Shown here piece after piece: positions 62,350-64,000 of a DNA stretch of 64,000 bases. The notes under the pieces are model-generated. The model was not told the origin of the DNA. It saw only the letters and a list, made by a program, of their open reading frames with translations, and did no database searches. Source of the DNA: Ktedonobacter sp. SOSP1-85 (GTDB lineage: Bacteria > Chloroflexota > Ktedonobacteria > Ktedonobacterales > Ktedonobacteraceae); NCBI RefSeq assembly GCF_016587415.1, contig NZ_BNJI01000002.1:1674001-1738000 (forward strand), given 5' to 3'. The translations under genes and the position numbers were made by a program. Numbering within the stretch: position 1 is the first letter of the stretch; each line of letters opens with the position of its first letter.

Positions 62350-62377
62350 AGGGGGAAAAAACAGGTTTTCGCCCCCT
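62350..62377 (-). other. stem-loop between toxin and antitoxin genes
   Basis: On the minus strand AGGGGGCGAAAACC pairs with TTTTTTCCCCCT around CTG. It lies 14 bp after the toxin stop. It could partly end or attenuate transcription before the antitoxin; the T-tract is within the stem, not after it. Confidence 0.5.
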
Positions 62378-62390
62378 ACTCCAACTCCTG

Positions 62391-62741
62391 TTAGGCGCTT
62401 AAAAGGTATTCTTTGTATCTTTTTTGCGCTAACTGGATAAAGCGTCCTGGAATTTTTTTTGTTTTCTTGAGAAAGCCATGTAATACAACGATATGCCGAT
62501 CTTCATAAAAGAAGATAAGGCGACATGAATTGCCTGCGAAAACTCTGAGTTCCCAGAGATGATCATCACCTTCAATACGAGAGACCATTGAGCGGCGGGT
62601 ATTACGGTTTGCTAAGCGCTTCAAAGTATATAAGACAGCGTACTGATCTCTCTCTTGAAGGCCCTTGATGAACTCTAGTGCTGGACTGGAACCATTAGCA
62701 TTTTTATAGTAAGCAATGTCCCATGTCTGGCTTTCGTCCAA
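62391..62741 (-). CDS. higB: HigB/Gp49-like toxin (RelE superfamily)
   Basis: 116 residues: WDIAYYKNANGSSPALEFIK, then YAVLYTLKRLANRN, HLWELRVFAGNSCRLIFFYE, RHIVVLHGFLKKTKKIPGRF. This is the Gp49/HigB pattern, in which Arg and Lys residues on the sheet cleave ribosome-bound mRNA. The start appears to be TTG 62741, with GAAAGG nine bases upstream; a nearby ATG is out of frame. Toxin-first order is typical of higBA. Nothing else is in the operon. Confidence 0.87.
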   Translation of the reverse strand: MDESQTWDIAYYKNANGSSPALEFIKGLQERDQYAVLYTLKRLANRNTRRSMVSRIEGDDHLWELRVFAGNSCRLIFFYEDRHIVVLHGFLKKTKKIPGRFIQLAQKRYKEYLLSA

Positions 62742-63134
62742 ATCGGCATGCCTTTCTACTAAGCAACAGCATAATACAGATACTTCACGAGCTTCTCCCG
62801 GCTGGAAAGGTTATTGTTCAGCAAGAGAGAAGTTAGAACGTGAAGAGTAGTGTATGTTTGTTCAGGTGCGTGATTCAGGCTAAACGCCTGAGGTAAATTA
62901 TAACATTTCAATGCTTGACCTGCAAGGATTGCGGACGTGATGCAGGGCTTTGTCGCCGGAGGAGAACGAGACAAAGCAGCGGTAATTGCAGGACTCACGC
63001 TTCCCCAAAGCAACGATTACCGGTACTTTGTGGACTCGGGGAATCGCGTCTGATAGTGGATGTCTATCCTGAGCAATTTGAGCACAGATTGCTCTCATTT
63101 GGTGGGTTTAAAACGGGGTAAAATCCCAATGCAA
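62742..63134. other. noncoding / decayed element DNA
   Basis: No intact gene. A copy of the IS701-type end motif (ACCGGTACTTTGTGGACTCG) lies at about 63008-63027. A plus frame near 62915 with Cys-x2-Cys (MTCKDCGRDAGLC) is short and unassigned. Confidence 0.4.
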
Positions 63135-63159
63135 CAAAGTACCGGTAACCGGTACTTTG
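63135..63159. repeat. head-to-head IS701-type ends
   Basis: CAAAGTACCGGT directly meets ACCGGTACTTTG with one central A, a near-perfect 25-bp palindrome. It is the outward end of a lost copy abutting the left end of the copy that follows. Confidence 0.65.
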
Positions 63160-63222
63160 TTGACGAGGGTGGAAGGGGGAGTAGAATGAAGGGAGAAGAA
63201 GAGAGAAGGAGGAGAGAAGAAG

Positions 63223-63838
63223 ATGACGAGACGCATCGAGGTCGCCGCAGCTCCAGGACCACTGGAGGACTATGCGAGGTCCTTTGACCCCATCTTTGGC
63301 AAGAGCAATCAGCGTGAAGGGTTTCGGCGCTATCTTGAGGGGCTCTTACTGCCAAGCGAGCGAAATAAGACCCTCACCGGGCTGGTCAACACGGAGCCAC
63401 TGGTAGGAGCGCACCAGCCACGAGCGCAAGCCTTACAATGGTTTCTCTCCGAGTCGGACTGGGATGAGCGCAAGGTGCAAGCCGAGCGGCTCACCATATT
63501 GCGCGAGGATCCCACCACAACACCGACCAAGGACGGGGTCCTGGTCATTGATGAGACAGGGGATCGCAAGGATGGTCACAAAACGGCTCATGTGAGTCGG
63601 CAGTACCTGGCCAATGTGGGCAAGATTGACAATGGCGTGGTCTCCGTCAGCAGTGTATGGGCCGACGAGCGCGTCTACTACCCGCTGGATGTCGAACCCT
63701 ACACCCCGGCGCTCTATTTTGCCAAGGGAGAACAGGATCCTGCCTTCCGCACCAAGCTGAAGATTGCCCTACAACTGGTGCAACGAGCCGTGAGCCAAGC
63801 CCTCCCTTTTCGAGCTGTGGTGGCCGACTCCTTCTATC
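63223..63838 (+). pseudogene. IS701-family transposase, N-terminal half
   Basis: ATG 63223 opens about 205 good codons: FDPIFGKSNQREGFRRYLEG, QALQWFLSESDWDERKVQAE, GVLVIDETGDRKDGHKTAHV with the first Asp, and FRAVVADSFY with the second. Homology ends at Phe-Tyr, where an inverted IS701-type end begins (CGGTACTTTGTTGACC at 63838), and a stop follows at 63873. The Glu of the triad is lost. Confidence 0.82.
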
Positions 63839-64000
63839 GGTACTTTGTTGACCAGGGTCAAGCGGAGCTGTAGAGAGCAAGGCCCTGCCCCCGTTCAAGC
63901 CTTTGAAAGAGGCGTTGCACGGCAGGAGGTGGGGGCAGTGATGACCAACCGCTCCAATAGCGCCTGAGCATGATCCAGGGCTCGAGCCATCCCCGCACGA
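63839..64000 (-). pseudogene. second IS701-type copy, opposite orientation, running off the window
   Basis: The minus strand reads RGWLEPWIMLRRYWSGWSSL, then PPPPAVQRLFQRLERGQ, a typical IS701 C-terminus, from the window edge to about 63875. It is followed by the element end at 63836-63858. It is inserted into or recombined with the plus-strand copy. Only the last ~40 codons are visible, so its integrity is unknown. Confidence 0.6.

Overview
The window is about 64 kb of an accessory, IS-saturated bacterial chromosome (or large plasmid). No rRNA, tRNA or CRISPR array was seen. The gene content fits a Ktedonobacteria-like member of the Chloroflexota: a multi-PAS orphan histidine kinase, a SARP/BTAD-AAA-TPR regulator, a LAL-type LuxR ATPase, two probable F420-type oxidoreductases, GNAT families, and IS families with many decayed copies. 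This is inferred from content only; no marker gene is present.

Layout. 0-5 kb: a very long 33-residue-repeat (TPR-like) protein, a 39-aa helical micro-protein and a frameshifted TnpB. 5-10 kb: an NTF2-like protein and an MFS exporter, then a complete ISKra4-type element; extra solo copies of its terminal repeats lie outside it. 10-18 kb: a membrane sensor-like protein, a TetR remnant, an eight-PAS histidine kinase broken by one missing base, an IS5 remnant and a ~407 bp MITE candidate. 18-23.8 kb: a membrane protein, the SARP-AAA regulator and two acetyltransferases. 23.9-30 kb: decayed transposases, an aminotransferase divergent from an Lrp/AsnC regulator, and an intact IS6 element. 30-39.5 kb: a mostly co-directional minus-strand block holding three paralogous ~270-aa GNAT proteins, a proline-iminopeptidase-like hydrolase, an M20 dipeptidase, a SnoaL-like protein and the LuxR ATPase. 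39.7-42.6 kb: a graveyard of fragments (IS982, malic enzyme, a fourth GNAT split by a perfect 140 bp MITE, an FAD oxidase, ketol-acid reductoisomerase) around an intact VOC protein. 42.6-49.5 kb: an intact IS200/IS605 element (tnpA/tnpB), IS6 debris, an F420-type nitroreductase-like protein, an IS701 element with its CTAG duplication, and an IS6-like element abutting a truncated ISL3 transposase. 49.7-53.2 kb: a DeoR regulator divergent from a HAD phosphatase, a umuC fragment, a leaderless periplasmic-binding-type protein and a PPOX protein. 53.4-56.6 kb: a 20-bp inverted repeat enclosing an IS4-type transposase and a convergent dienelactone hydrolase. 57-64 kb: IS6, IS110, IS630 and IS701 debris among an SRPBCC protein, a small protein behind a 20-bp perfect inverted repeat, thioredoxin and a HigB/HigA-type toxin-antitoxin pair.

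The most interesting signal is the apparent carriage of unrelated passenger genes by insertion elements. The 53.4-56.6 kb element has a dienelactone hydrolase convergent with its transposase. The degraded relative at 23.1-25.1 kb has a GNAT acetyltransferase in the same place and relative orientation, and the same terminal 20-mer (19/20) beyond it. The MFS gene is likewise bracketed by ISKra4-type ends. These look like simple IS backbones with an exchangeable cargo slot, which is inferred from sequence layout alone.
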